A stretch of DNA of 64,000 bases, taken from contig ML682028.1 of assembly GCA_007922195.1 (NCBI GenBank), forward strand, positions 16,438,156 through 16,502,155, given 5' to 3'. This DNA is from Podocnemis expansa (taxonomy: Eukaryota; Chordata; Testudines; Podocnemididae). A program made the translations under genes and the position numbers. Below, in pieces: positions 50,101-56,480 of the stretch. Under the pieces are notes generated by a model. The model searched no databases. It saw only the letters and a list, made by a program, of their open reading frames with translations, and was not told the DNA's origin. Each line of letters opens with the position of its first letter. The first letter of the stretch is position 1.

Positions 50101-53100
50101 CTTTTAAGCTTTGCAAAGCAAAGGAGCTTTGGAAAATATATACACGACTAATTGAATGGCCTTCTTGCTTGGTTCATGGTGAGACTTGCTCTTGAAAGGG
50201 AAATCTGCGTCCCATTCATGTCCAGGAACCCTGAGGAGATGAGAGAGAAGGCTGGCTTTCTGCTGTTGTGAGATAAAGGTAGTATAATCTCATTTGTGAG
50301 GCAATTAGTTGAGGAGAGGTTTCCTGAAGGAGGAAGCTTGCATAATAAAGCCGATTATCATCACCAGTGGATACCACCACATGTTGCTGAGCCCTCCCCC
50401 CCCCTGCAGAAGATCACATCCTTGTTTTCAGGCTAAATGGGGACCTGGCGGGTGACTTATGGGTTGTGACACTTGAAAGGCTGCAGTGGCATGGCTTCCA
50501 GTTAGATGCTGCCTATGCTTACAGGAAGGCTTCTCCTGCTGGCACAAATAGTCCACTTTCCCAGGAAGCAGTAGCTAGGTCAGCGGAAGAAATCTTCTGT
50601 CAACCTCGTGCAATCTACAGTGGAGGTCAAGTCATCTTAACTAAATTGCACAGGGCTGCGACTTTTGACATTTGTGAGTGACCTAACTGGGTCAATCTGA
50701 TTTTGAATGTAGACCAGGCTTTAGTTTGTGGGCCTGCTTCATTTCCAAAAGTTTGATGCAGCTGGTGCTGGACAGGGCCCCTCAGAATACATGACCGTAG
50801 AGCGTCAAAGACTCCAGTTTTGTGGAGGGGGAATCACTCCAGACTGTCTAGGATCCATCCCAAGAAAGTGGCATGGAAGCAGAAGAAGCCCCTCCTATGT
50901 GTTATTGTTTGCTTTGCGATCCCTTCATTTTGAGAGAGAACTCCTCCGTTCTCCAAGTGCTTCCCATCTTCCAAACACTTCACACACAAATCATTAAGAC
51001 AAAGACTCACTGGCAAGGTAGAAGACAGGAACCCAACAGGCCGATAGGAGAAGGGGTGTGTAAAAAGCAGAATGGCCAAAGAACGGGCAGACAGAACAGC
51101 AAGTACTGAAAGAAAAGGAATGCTTTGGAAGGAACAACATTAAGGATGTGTCCCAGCGGAGAGTGTTGCAAATAGTCTTGCACAGTTTAATTTTATGAGC
51201 CAATTTTAGATTTACAGATTTCTCATTGCATACTAGGGCAAATTCAAAGAATATCTTCCAAACAAAGTGTTCCTGTGCTGTCTTGACCATATATAGAAGC
51301 AAAACCAAACTGGCAATTAAAACTGTGACAGCTGCCAAGAGATAGGCAATCCAAAATGATAAATATATAGGGGATGGGGAAAACCTGCCTTTTATGGGCT
51401 TGGAGAGAGAGACGGTGAGTTCTATAGTATACAAATGTCACTGGAATGGATTTCTTTGGCACTCGCAGTGATGTTGAAGGCTCTGCAGTGGATGTTTGAT
51501 TTTTAAAGATCAAGAAGTTTGTGGATTTTGGATTTTCACCTGTGCTAGTCCTTGGTGCTTGAACTGATTTTATTTTTTCTTGTCCAGCTAGCAGCATATA
51601 AATCCTTTAAAAAGTTCAAATCCAAGTTTATATCGAGCTCTCGAGTTCTCTGCTCTCACTCTGCTTCCTGGATGTTTTCGTAGCTTAATCATTAGTTGCT
51701 GATGTCTTGTGTTCCTGCAGCAAACAAAATAAAAAAAAACAAAAACGAACAGTGCACTGCAGCTGCTGGTTCTCAGCACTTCTGAAAACCAGATCACTAG
51801 CGAATGAAGACAATTTCCAAAGAGGTAACCCTATTAGTCTAGCTCAGCAAAACAAACAAGGAGTCCTGTGACACTTAAAGACTAATAAATTTATTTATCA
51901 TGTGAGCTTTCATGGGAGAAAATCCCACTTTGTCAGACACTTTGAGGCTAGGGCAACTTACAGAATGGGAGGAAAATAAATGCAGGGAAGTGTAAGTCAT
52001 GGGATCAGGTTATACTGAAAAAGCAAATCAAAGCCGTTGTTAAGATTCAAACACTGGGAAACAGCACATACAGCAGGGGTCTCAAACTCGTGGGCCGCGT
52101 GAGGCCCCTAAAGTTATTTTCTGTGCCCTGCAATGACACTATCACTATCAATATTTGTAATATCTAATATTTGTAACTCTGAAAAGGTTTCAGCAGTGCA
52201 GCCCTTGGGCTAATGGACTAGTCCTCATGCGGCCCTCGTGGTGATTGAGACCCCTGACATAAAGGAAGGTGAGGTCAGATCACCTGCTGTAATGGGAGAA
52301 GATTTATGGATTCTCCTCCCATTGCAATGGTGATTTGACCTTACTTTCCTCTATGTGCCGTTTTCCAGTGTTTGAATCTTAACTGCTTTGATTTGCTGTT
52401 TCAGTATGACCTGATCCTCTGACTTGCACTTCCCTGCATTTATTTTGCTCGTGTTCTGTAAGTTCCCCCATCTTCAAAGCATTTGACAAAGTGGGATTTT
52501 CTCCCACGAAAGCTCATGTGATAAATAAATTTTTTAGTCTTTAAGTGCCACAGGGCTCCTTGCTTGTTTTACTGAACTAGACTAACATGGTTGCCCCTTT
52601 GGAACTTTTCTCACCGCTGAGGCTGGAAAACCAGAAGAAGGTTCTCCTTTGTCCCTCATTCACAGCAGTCTCTCTTCTTTCTTCCTTATTTTTCTAATCA
52701 TCAGGAAAAGGTCTTGGTGCCCTAGCTAAATCCATTTACTTCATGATTTTTCAGAGCTCCAGTATTTGTAAAACGGCCGTGCATGCTGGTGTCATTAAAG
52801 ACGAGGAGGGGGGCTACGTGGATGTAATGCCTGTGGACAAGAAGAAGAACTATGTTGGTTCTTTGAGGAATGGTGTACAATCTGAGAGGTAGGCTCAGGT
52901 TTCTCTCTTGTAGTGTTTTTTTGTGATTGGTTTCACGCTAACGCCAGTCAGAAAATGTAGATGATGGGATTTGAATACACAAGGTAAATGATTCTAACAG
53001 CTTATTGTAAACTCAGAAAAGCAAATGAGCAAAACAGAAGAGTGTGCCAGCTCTCCTTTGCCTTTTGGAATGGAATGCGTTTACTTTTGGACTCTGTACA

Positions 53101-55216
53101 TTATGGCTTTAACAATCTCAAGTTTTTCATTAGTTTATAAATTAAACTATTAAAAATACTAATACACTGTTAATAATTGTCACTGTGTACATCACACTTT
53201 AAAATTTACTCTGATTTTTAGCAAAGTTGCTACTAATTAAGGTTGGAGGAACAGATTCACATGTGTTGTTTTCTCAGCCATTCTGCCAAATTAACACAAT
53301 TGCAAAGATAAACACATGGACTGTGTCCTTCATCATACAGTCAGCTTTCCAGTTTGCACTTGGGAATTTCATTGAGTTCTGGGAAGGCTAATATATTTAA
53401 CAACATAAGGACAAGAGAATGGCCATGCTGGGTCAAACCAATGGTTCCTTTTTGACAGTGGCCTGAAGTTGTTGAGTAGAAGTAATTTTCTCTGTTCTTG
53501 TTGAAAGAAATGTAAGTCAATCAGCCTGCCAGCACACTCTTGAGAAGACAAAACAGGTTTTCTGAATAGTAGGTTGTACCTTCATTTGACAACTCCTAAT
53601 AGATACAAATTTTTTTTGAGTTGGGAGGTGGGTTGTTACAACTTTATTTAGAGAGAGAGAGAGAGAGAGCATACATGCATATACTACAGACTCAGACTAT
53701 CTTCAAATTTATTATAAAGTAATTGAGGAGATTCCTGAAATAAAACAGGCATTGAATAGCTATGGGTATGTCCACACGTAGCTTTTAAATTGAAATAACA
53801 CTGATTATTTCGATTTAAAAAAGAGTAGGTCCACACAACATTTTCTTGTTTCAAAATGATGAATTCTGTCATTTCGAAACAAGAGATGTTATTTTGAAAT
53901 AGCTTAAACCTACTTTAATTCGAATCATCCGTTAAAGCAAAATGGTTATTTCAAAATAACACCTTTCAGACATGTTGTTTTGAAATAGCCCTTATTTCAA
54001 ATTAACACTTTTGCTCTTCTGCTTCCCAGGGTGCCTTTCGTTTTCTATATATTGGGTAGGGGCATGGCCCAGGGAGGGGGCCGTGTTGCCACACCTCCCA
54101 TGGTGCCCCTCTTCTGATTCAAAATAGCAAGTCCTGTGTGTCTGGACTTGCTATTTCGATTTGAGGTTTTTGCTTATTTTGATTTAAGTTAATTCGAAAT
54201 AATGATTTTATTTTGAATTAACTTATTTTGCAATAAGCATCTATGTGTGGCATAGCCTATGACTTCATATAAACCATTGTGCATGGCCATCAAATACTGA
54301 TAATTTTGGGGCACTACTTGAGCTCTCTATCCCAGTCTTCATATTCATCCAGTCTTGCTTCTTTTAATTATCGTGGAAAATTCCAAAACAATTTATTATT
54401 TTACTTTAATAAATTACTTTGAAGGGTAGTAAAAGGCATAGAAAAAGTTCTGAACAATTGCGTTTAGGCATTATGTAGCAGTCTCATTCTGTGAGGATCA
54501 ATGTTTTTAAGACTGTAAGAAGACAGAAGGGCCCAGATTTTTAAAAGTATTTAGGAACTAAACTCCCATCATTTAAATATTGTATTAGTAGCATAGTTTT
54601 ACTTACCAAATGACAAAAGTAGGCCTTGGTGAAAATGAACACTGTGGTGGGCTGGAATGTGATTTGAGTACCAGGTTCTTGCTTGGTAGAGGTCGAGAAC
54701 ACTAGAAATTACTGCACTGGAAAACAGCACAATGATTTTGGCTGACTAGTCAGGATCTTTTCCCAAATAGTGAGGTTCGTTAGACTGTGGGCTAGCCTCT
54801 CAAAAGAAGCCATGCAAGTTGGGTCATTGAAAGCTCCCTCAGACAAACCACTGGAAAGAAAAATATTCTGGAGGATGGTGGGGCCAGGGTTTCTCATCAG
54901 TTTTTCTGTACTTCATAATTATGATTGGGGCATACATAAATTCTGCTTTTCTTTAGGATTTCACTTCCAAAATGTAGCTGGGAACAGGAAGGAGAAATAA
55001 GGAACAGTTCAAAATAGAAGTGAATGTGAACCTCTGTGAACCCAGATGTGAATCTGACATTCAGATCAAAAAATTATTGAAACCACTGGTTTCCTTACTA
55101 GAGTGACTATGTAGGGAGCTACTACACTTCCCTGTGGCTCATAATCATTGTTCTTTTTCAGCCTCAAGAGTCCTAGCGAAGGGAAGGCTTTCCGAATCTT
55201 TTCTGTGAGGCAGTAA
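25939..55216 (+). CDS. CRISPLD2: CRISPLD2, cysteine-rich secretory protein with LCCL domains (14 coding exons)
   Basis: This is a secreted protein (also called LGL1) known in mammals for lipopolysaccharide binding and roles in lung and craniofacial development. Coding exons: 25939-26172, 32594-32712, 35096-35228, 35394-35509, 37590-37690, 39575-39733, 41246-41306, 42071-42137, 43348-43478, 43643-43686, 44551-44623, 45506-45581, 52755-52888, 55162-55216. All introns are GT-AG and all phases agree. They total 1503 bases: 500 residues (human about 497) and a stop. Layout: signal peptide 1-25; RPKR 44-47; CAP domain about 56-205, with THYTQIVWATT (158-168) and [11 protein letters not shown] (193-203); a Cys-rich hinge 214-232; a T/K-rich linker 235-288; LCCL 1 about 290-385; LCCL 2 about 392-496. 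No frameshift or stop is present. CRISPLD1 is the only close alternative; the sequence and the USP10 neighbour favour CRISPLD2. Confidence 0.96.
26313..26525 (-). mobile_element. CR1 LINE 3' fragment
   Basis: The + strand reads GGAAAGGATCATTATTGGGT, CATATAGTTTAGCCCACTG and ATCTAGTCTAGCCCTC, the complement of a CR1 3' end. It then has the AACTCCCTTGGTAGTTTATT block and the TTCTCCTTGTTG block. It is short and 5'-truncated. Confidence 0.65.
26741..27030. mobile_element. MITE with GTCTACA-type inverted ends
   Basis: The left end GGCCAGGTCTACA and the right end TGTAGACTTGGTCC are inverted repeats of the GTCTACAC-terminated class common in turtle genomes. There is no coding capacity. The target duplication was not resolved. 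Confidence 0.45.
27590..28010. repeat. GC-rich island in a CRISPLD2 intron
   Basis: About 420 bases of clearly raised GC, with few CG dinucleotides, inside AT-rich intron. Open frames run through it on both strands (for example 27653-28039 on +), which is expected for GC-rich DNA without stops. I recognise no protein domain. It is most likely a mobile element I cannot name; an exon of an unrelated transcript cannot be excluded. Confidence 0.3.
29462..29771. mobile_element. hAT-type MITE with perfect 8-base target duplication
   Basis: The ends TAGAGCCCTGTGCAGAT and ATCTGTAGGGCTCTA are inverted repeats. The octamer GAGATAAT flanks both sides exactly (29454-29461 and 29772-29779). The interior is a degenerate repeat of GGATCTGCA/TGCAGATCC-like words. 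It is 310 bases long with no transposase. Confidence 0.8.
32594..32712 (+). CDS. CRISPLD2: CRISPLD2 exon: CAP domain, GQNL segment
   Basis: Encodes residues 79-117 and two bases of codon 118. It reads [17 protein letters not shown], then [16 protein letters not shown] and LAVHWGK. The GQNL motif stands where most CAP proteins have GENL, so one acidic residue of the CAP tetrad is glutamine here, as in mammalian CRISPLDs. The acceptor is TTCTTGCAG and the donor GTAAGT begins at 32713. Confidence 0.95.
32945..33070 (-). mobile_element. MIR SINE, reverse orientation
   Basis: It reads TGAGGCACAGGAAGATGAAG, then AATTACCCAGGGTCACTC and TGGCAGAGTTGGTGATACAG, the reverse complement of the MIR core (gaggcacagagaggtgaag, then caaggtcacacag). 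It is an old, diverged amniote-wide repeat. Confidence 0.6.
33670..33845. mobile_element. Penelope-like terminal repeats, compact palindrome
   Basis: The left arm, antisense, has CAAGCAAGGAATCCTGTCGC, GACTAACAAATTTACTGC and CCCACTTTGT-like sequence. The right arm, sense, has TTTCTTAGTCTTTGAGAG, CAAAGGACTCCTTGCTTG and ATGGCTGCCCCTTTGGAAC. The core on the minus strand is broken (CTAACAA). Confidence 0.7.
33955..34175 (+). mobile_element. MIR SINE, forward orientation
   Basis: It shows GTGTCAGGAGACCAGGTTCT, AACCTTGGCTCCAACAC and ATCTTAGGCAAGTCTCG, and ends near TCTCTAAAATGGGGCCAGT, the order of the MIR head, core and tail. There is an insertion or divergence in the middle. Confidence 0.6.
35096..35228 (+). 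CDS. CRISPLD2: CRISPLD2 exon: CAP domain, cysteine-rich segment
   Basis: Completes K118 and encodes residues 119-162. It reads [20 protein letters not shown], then [19 protein letters not shown] and THYTQ. WYDE provides an acidic tetrad residue, and H159 opens the first CAP signature. Four cysteines are conserved with the mammalian protein. The acceptor is TGTCTTTCAG and the donor GTAAAG begins at 35229. It ends in phase 0. Confidence 0.95.
35394..35509 (+). CDS. CRISPLD2: CRISPLD2 exon: end of CAP domain
   Basis: Encodes residues 163-200 and two bases of K201: [39 protein letters not shown]. It completes signature 1 and most of signature 2 ([11 protein letters not shown], a full match to the family pattern). 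NYS at 197-199 is also a sequon, but inside the fold. Only 165 bases of intron separate it from the previous exon. Confidence 0.95.
36173..36296 (-). mobile_element. Penelope-like terminal repeat (antisense), truncated
   Basis: The + strand begins TCCAAAGGGGCAGCCACGTT, then a 12-base A run and CAAGGAGTCCTATGGC. It then reads GACTAACAGATTTATTTG and breaks off inside the ribozyme-like hairpin (GAAAATCCCATTGGG). Confidence 0.7.
36846..37314 (-). pseudogene. unrecognised minus-strand frame with transmembrane-like segment
   Basis: On the minus strand one frame is open from about 37314 to 36846 except for one in-frame TAG near 37117. Before it the frame reads [17 protein letters not shown] and [20 protein letters not shown]. 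After it come [27 protein letters not shown] and the hydrophobic run [20 protein letters not shown], followed by a short basic tail. This looks like an extracellular stem, a membrane span and a cytoplasmic end, with a sequon in NSS or NIT. I do not recognise the family and see no convincing splice acceptor. It could be a decayed gene or retrocopy, or chance. Confidence 0.2.
37590..37690 (+). CDS. CRISPLD2: CRISPLD2 exon: cysteine-rich hinge
   Basis: Completes K201, encodes residues 202-234 and starts D235: [33 protein letters not shown]. Its four cysteines (216, 219, 227, 232) form the hinge that follows the CAP domain. The acceptor is CTTGTCAG and the donor GTAGGT begins at 37691. Confidence 0.95.
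38155..38330 (+). mobile_element. MIR SINE, forward orientation
   Basis: It reads TGTCACTTCTCTGTGCCTCA, then GTTTCTCCATCTGTAAAAC, TACCTCAGAAAGGTAATAAG and GGGCGCTGTATATATT. This is the MIR core and its 3' part in the right order, and one of the clearest old repeats in the window. Confidence 0.8.
38739..38953. mobile_element. MITE, PIF/Harbinger-like ends
   Basis: The ends AGGGTATGTCTACACACTG and CAGCGTAGACATACCCT are inverted repeats, flanked by CTT on both sides (38736-38738 and 38954-38956). A 3-base duplication and GTCTACAC-type ends suggest the PIF/Harbinger superfamily. It is 215 bases, non-coding. Confidence 0.7.
39575..39733 (+). CDS. CRISPLD2: CRISPLD2 exon: linker between CAP and LCCL domains
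   Basis: Completes D235 and encodes residues 236-287 plus one base. It is free of cysteine and rich in T, K, E and V ([36 protein letters not shown]), so probably an extended, disordered linker. It aligns with the human linker only at points such as DE-NEVE. The acceptor is short of pyrimidines (CCCACAATAAG) but the phases fit on both sides, and the donor GTAAGC begins at 39734. Confidence 0.88.
39734..41245 (+). other. CRISPLD2: CRISPLD2 intron
   Basis: 1.5 kb with a short TA run (about 39871-39888) and a Penelope-like repeat (40130-40245). A near-repeated phrase (GTGGATAG...CTAT...ATTAAGTGGA) occurs at about 40608-40633 and 40967-40992, perhaps an old local duplication. Confidence 0.6.
40130..40245 (-). 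mobile_element. Penelope-like terminal repeat (antisense)
   Basis: It reads AAAACAAACAAGGAGTCCTG, TGGCACTTTTAAAGGCTAAC, then ACATGAACTTTTGTGGGC and CCCCACTTTGTCAGATGC. The core is damaged (CTGACAA; AAAA for GAAA). Confidence 0.7.
41246..41306 (+). CDS. CRISPLD2: CRISPLD2 exon: start of LCCL domain 1
   Basis: Completes T288, encodes residues 289-307 and starts R308: [19 protein letters not shown]. Three cysteines open the first LCCL domain. The acceptor follows a long pyrimidine tract (TTTTCTTTTCCAG). It is only 61 bases long, with phase 1 in and phase 2 out. Confidence 0.94.
41307..42070 (+). other. CRISPLD2: CRISPLD2 intron
   Basis: 0.76 kb, nearly a quarter of it a compact Penelope-like palindrome (41715-41895). 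Confidence 0.7.
41715..41895. mobile_element. Penelope-like terminal repeats, compact palindrome
   Basis: The left arm reads TAACAAGGAGTTTGGTGC, AAAGACTAACAAATTTATTT and GCATGAGCTTTCACGGGAG. The right arm reads TAAATAAATTTGTTAGTCTT, TAAAAGTGCCACCAGACTCC and ends ACCCCTTTGGAAC. The minus-strand core is GCAT, TTGACGA, hairpin, GAAA, GCTC, ATGC: one change (C to T at the first core base), with stem I and stem II still paired. Confidence 0.75.
42071..42137 (+). CDS. CRISPLD2: CRISPLD2 exon: LCCL domain 1
   Basis: Completes R308 and encodes residues 309-330: [22 protein letters not shown]. It carries the CPxGC motif and the K-IFGT strand typical of LCCL domains. The donor GTAAGT begins at 42138, and it ends in phase 0. 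Confidence 0.95.
42138..43347 (+). other. CRISPLD2: CRISPLD2 intron
   Basis: 1.2 kb. A slightly GC-richer piece at about 42390-42520 may be a repeat. I see nothing else in it. Confidence 0.6.
43348..43478 (+). CDS. CRISPLD2: CRISPLD2 exon: LCCL domain 1
   Basis: Encodes residues 331-373 and two bases of S374: [54 protein letters not shown] is the LCCL signature strand-helix segment. The acceptor is ACTTTCCAG and the donor GTAATT begins at 43479. Confidence 0.95.
43643..43686 (+). CDS. CRISPLD2: CRISPLD2 exon: end of LCCL domain 1
   Basis: Completes S374, encodes residues 375-388 and starts V389: [14 protein letters not shown]. At 44 bases it is the shortest coding exon and easily missed by gene finders. 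The FMVSKV strand closes the domain. The acceptor is TTTGCTTTGCAG and the donor GTAAGT begins at 43687. Confidence 0.93.
43745..43905. mobile_element. Penelope-like terminal repeats, compact palindrome (divergent subfamily)
   Basis: The left arm reads GAGAGTCCTGTGGCACCTTA. The right arm reads GAAATTTGTTAGTCTTTAAG, GTGCCACAGGGCTCTTG and ends TAACACCGCTACCCCCCTGG. The core reads CTGACAAAG on the + strand, with stem GTGGG...TCCAT and GAAA present. Confidence 0.65.
43956..43979. repeat. (CTTT)6 microsatellite
   Basis: An uninterrupted tetranucleotide run in a CRISPLD2 intron, likely length-variable. Confidence 0.9.
44551..44623 (+). CDS. CRISPLD2: CRISPLD2 exon: start of LCCL domain 2
   Basis: Completes V389, encodes residues 390-412 and starts R413: [23 protein letters not shown]. 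It opens the second LCCL domain with three cysteines. The acceptor is GATTTCCACAG and the donor GTAAGC begins at 44624. Confidence 0.94.
44624..45505 (+). other. CRISPLD2: CRISPLD2 intron
   Basis: 0.88 kb with a Penelope-like repeat fragment (44905-45000). Nothing else is recognised. Confidence 0.65.
44905..45000 (+). mobile_element. Penelope-like terminal repeat fragment (sense)
   Basis: It reads ATCCCATGAAAGCTCATTC, AATAAATAAATCTGTTAGTC and ACAGGACTCCTTGTTTG. The CTGANGA half of the core is degraded. Confidence 0.65.
45506..45581 (+). CDS. CRISPLD2: CRISPLD2 exon: LCCL domain 2
   Basis: Completes R413 and encodes residues 414-438: [25 protein letters not shown]. It has the CPxxC motif and the WAPVFG-xxYAD strand as in human CRISPLD2. 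The donor GTGAGT begins at 45582, and it ends in phase 0. Confidence 0.95.
45811..46005 (+). mobile_element. MIR SINE, near full length
   Basis: It reads ATAGAGCGCTGGCGTGGGAG, TCAGGAGACACAGGTTGC, AAAGTCACTTCGCTTCTCTG and CTGTAAAATGGGGATGATTC, then ends near TCTTGAGATGAAAAGC. This is the tRNA-like head, core and tail of MIR. Confidence 0.8.
50994..51600 (-). pseudogene. unrecognised minus-strand frames with membrane-like segment
   Basis: Two overlapping minus-strand frames look like one sequence broken by a frameshift near 51430. The first (from 51597) reads [19 protein letters not shown] and [11 protein letters not shown]. The second reads [16 protein letters not shown] and the hydrophobic [20 protein letters not shown]. 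An extracellular stem plus membrane span is suggested, much like the frame at 36846-37314. I do not recognise a family. It may be a decayed gene or chance. Confidence 0.2.
51815..52605. mobile_element. Penelope-like element, long palindrome with nested hAT
   Basis: The left arm starts TTCCAAAGAGGTAACCC and the right arm ends GGTTGCCCCTTTGGAA. After removing the nested element (52074-52256 plus one target copy), the arms are each about 295 bases and match nearly throughout, meeting at a hairpin tip near 52301-52310 (AATGGGAGAA, loop, TTCTCCTCCCATT). Both ribozyme-like cores are damaged: CTGACAA on the minus strand of the left arm and TTGACAA in the right arm. Confidence 0.8.
52074..52256. mobile_element. 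hAT-type MITE nested in the palindrome
   Basis: The ends CAGGGGTCTCAAACTC and ATTGAGACCCCTG are inverted repeats. The flanks ACATACAG (52066-52073) and ACATAAAG (52257-52264) agree at 7 of 8, an 8-base target duplication. The opposite arm of the palindrome preserves the empty site (CTATGTGCC on +), proving this is an insertion. Confidence 0.85.
52755..52888 (+). CDS. CRISPLD2: CRISPLD2 exon: LCCL domain 2
   Basis: Encodes residues 439-482 and two bases of S483: [44 protein letters not shown]. It has the LCCL signature ([11 protein letters not shown]) and the VMPVDKKK strand. The acceptor is TTTTTCAG, and the donor GTAGGC begins at 52889. Confidence 0.95.
53401..53470 (-). mobile_element. CR1 LINE 3' stub
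   Basis: It reads AACATAAGGACAAGAGAATG, then GCCATGCTGGGTCAAACC and AATGG, the complement of the very 3' end of chelonian CR1 with its ACATAAGA-type tail. It stops within about 70 bases. Confidence 0.6.
53651..53669. repeat. (GA)n run
   Basis: About nine uninterrupted GA units preceded by TTTATTTA. Confidence 0.9.
53761..54256. mobile_element. DNA transposon-like element with long AT-rich inverted ends
   Basis: The left end reads TATGGGTATGTCCACACGTA and the right end ATGTGTGGCATAGCCTA, partly complementary. Inside, words such as ATTTCGAAAC, TTATTTTGAAATAG and AATTCGAAATAA recur in both orientations, so the element can fold on itself. The centre (54040-54115) is GC-richer. It is non-coding. 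Confidence 0.6.
55162..55216 (+). CDS. CRISPLD2: CRISPLD2 last coding exon
   Basis: Completes S483 and encodes residues 484-500 and the stop TAA (55214-55216): [26 protein letters not shown] is the CRISPLD2 C-terminus as I know it and ends the second LCCL domain. The acceptor is GTTCTTTTTCAG. A coding part this short (55 bases) is easily lost in automatic annotation. Confidence 0.95.
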
Positions 55217-56480
55217 ACTCCCAAGAAAGCTGCAAGGTTCTTCTGGAGAACAATCCACTGATCGTGAAAGACAGGGACATTCTTTTGTTGACATCTGCTC
55301 TGAACACACTCCTTGCCAATTACTTTCAGGGAAGAAAAAAAAAAAGACAACAGACTGATTCAACTGTCCACATCACATCTATATCACTTTGGTGTTTTGT
55401 TACTTAAAAATTCTAGGGCATTCAGACTGTTGTAACTTCAAAATCAAAAAAAGGTGTGCTGAGCAGCTTTGAGGGTGGACTGATTTACAGCAAACATAGG
55501 GACCCCTGGCTGGCCCACAAAGAATGCTTTAGGTTTTGAAGTACCTATTCTATGGCAGTGCCAACCCATGTTGGCAAGTGGAATATGTAGTGAAATATTG
55601 GGCAGGTGATGGGCCCATTACAAAAATCATTTAAAGCTGCTCCTTTTGTGGGGTGGGAATACAACTCCTTTGGAACTGGTGGTGTTTTTTTTTGGTTTTG
55701 GTTTTTTTTTTGAGTGGCTTAGCGGGTTTCTTTTGCTTATTTTTAAGAGCAAAATCTTGTTGTTTTCCTAATCAGCTCGCACATGTATAGGAAATGTTGA
55801 GTCAGGTCTGTGGCATATTGCATTAGATGTCATGAAGTAACATGCGATTGGATGTCCGTGGCCACCTGAAGGACTCCTGGAAATAAGGTAGTCTGAGAAA
55901 TGTGGTGAAAGTACGAAAAGGTAGTGAAGAAAATGATGACTTTGAAGATGATGACCCCAGCCAACAAAAATGGGGCACTGGTGTTTGCTGGCCAAACATC
56001 AGCAGAGTGTTAAGAAGGTGGGTTACCTATGGGAAGCTGAAGAATTAAGGCTTCTGTCCTGGCACATCTCTGTATTATGCTATACACCATTTTTTAAAAT
56101 TTACAGTAAAATGCAGTTTATTTTTCTTTACAGCAGTGCTGGTTTTATCTGCAGTAGTTAAGCAGTGTTAAAAAGTTAATCTTATTTTTGTTAGAAATTG
56201 GTGCATCTATAGGAAACATGTTCACTTTATGAAGTTTTGGTTTTGTACAGTGAAATGTATGAAATGGGACTGGATTGCTTGTGTACAATCGATACCAGAC
56301 ACAGATCTTAGCTTCCAACATGATTACTGTGTCTGTGAGCATCTGAAATTCAAAGTGCTGGGTTGTTAAAACTCCTATGTGGTCTAATGAATTTATATTT
56401 AATGTTTTTGACTATTCTGCTTCTAACAGCTGTACATTTCTTAGAATGGTTTAAAAGGAATAAAAACTCACCCATTAAAT
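55217..56480 (+). other. CRISPLD2: CRISPLD2 3' UTR (provisional end)
   Basis: Runs from the stop to the first good poly(A) hexamer (56459-56464). It contains T/G-rich tracts near 55686-55712. Mammalian CRISPLD2 has a longer 3' UTR, so use of a later signal is possible (for example AATAAA at 58147-58152). Confidence 0.5.
56459..56464 (+). terminator. CRISPLD2: candidate CRISPLD2 poly(A) signal AATAAA
   Basis: AATAAA is followed by ATTAAA (56474-56479) and a GT-containing stretch (AGTGTAGCAGTTTTGTG, about 56507-56523). It lies about 1.24 kb past the stop. This is the best candidate by sequence alone. Confidence 0.45.

Larger units (their letters stand above)
45582..52754 (+). other. CRISPLD2: largest CRISPLD2 intron within the coding part
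   Basis: 7.2 kb. It holds a MIR (45811-46005), a possible CR1-like piece near 47861-48030 and an unrecognised minus-strand frame (50994-51600). It also holds the large Penelope-like palindrome with a nested hAT element (51815-52605), about 150 bases before the next exon. Most of 46000-50990 is AT-rich with nothing I recognise. Confidence 0.65.
52889..55161 (+). other. CRISPLD2: last CRISPLD2 intron
   Basis: 2.3 kb. It contains a CR1 stub (53401-53470), a GA run (53651-53669) and a DNA element of about 500 bases with inverted ends (53761-54256). No exon is seen in the rest. Confidence 0.65.

Noticed and set aside
53761..54256. regulatory palindrome or matrix-attachment region
   Set aside because: The repeated ATTTCGAAAT-like words are better explained by a DNA element with inverted ends than by a regulatory array.
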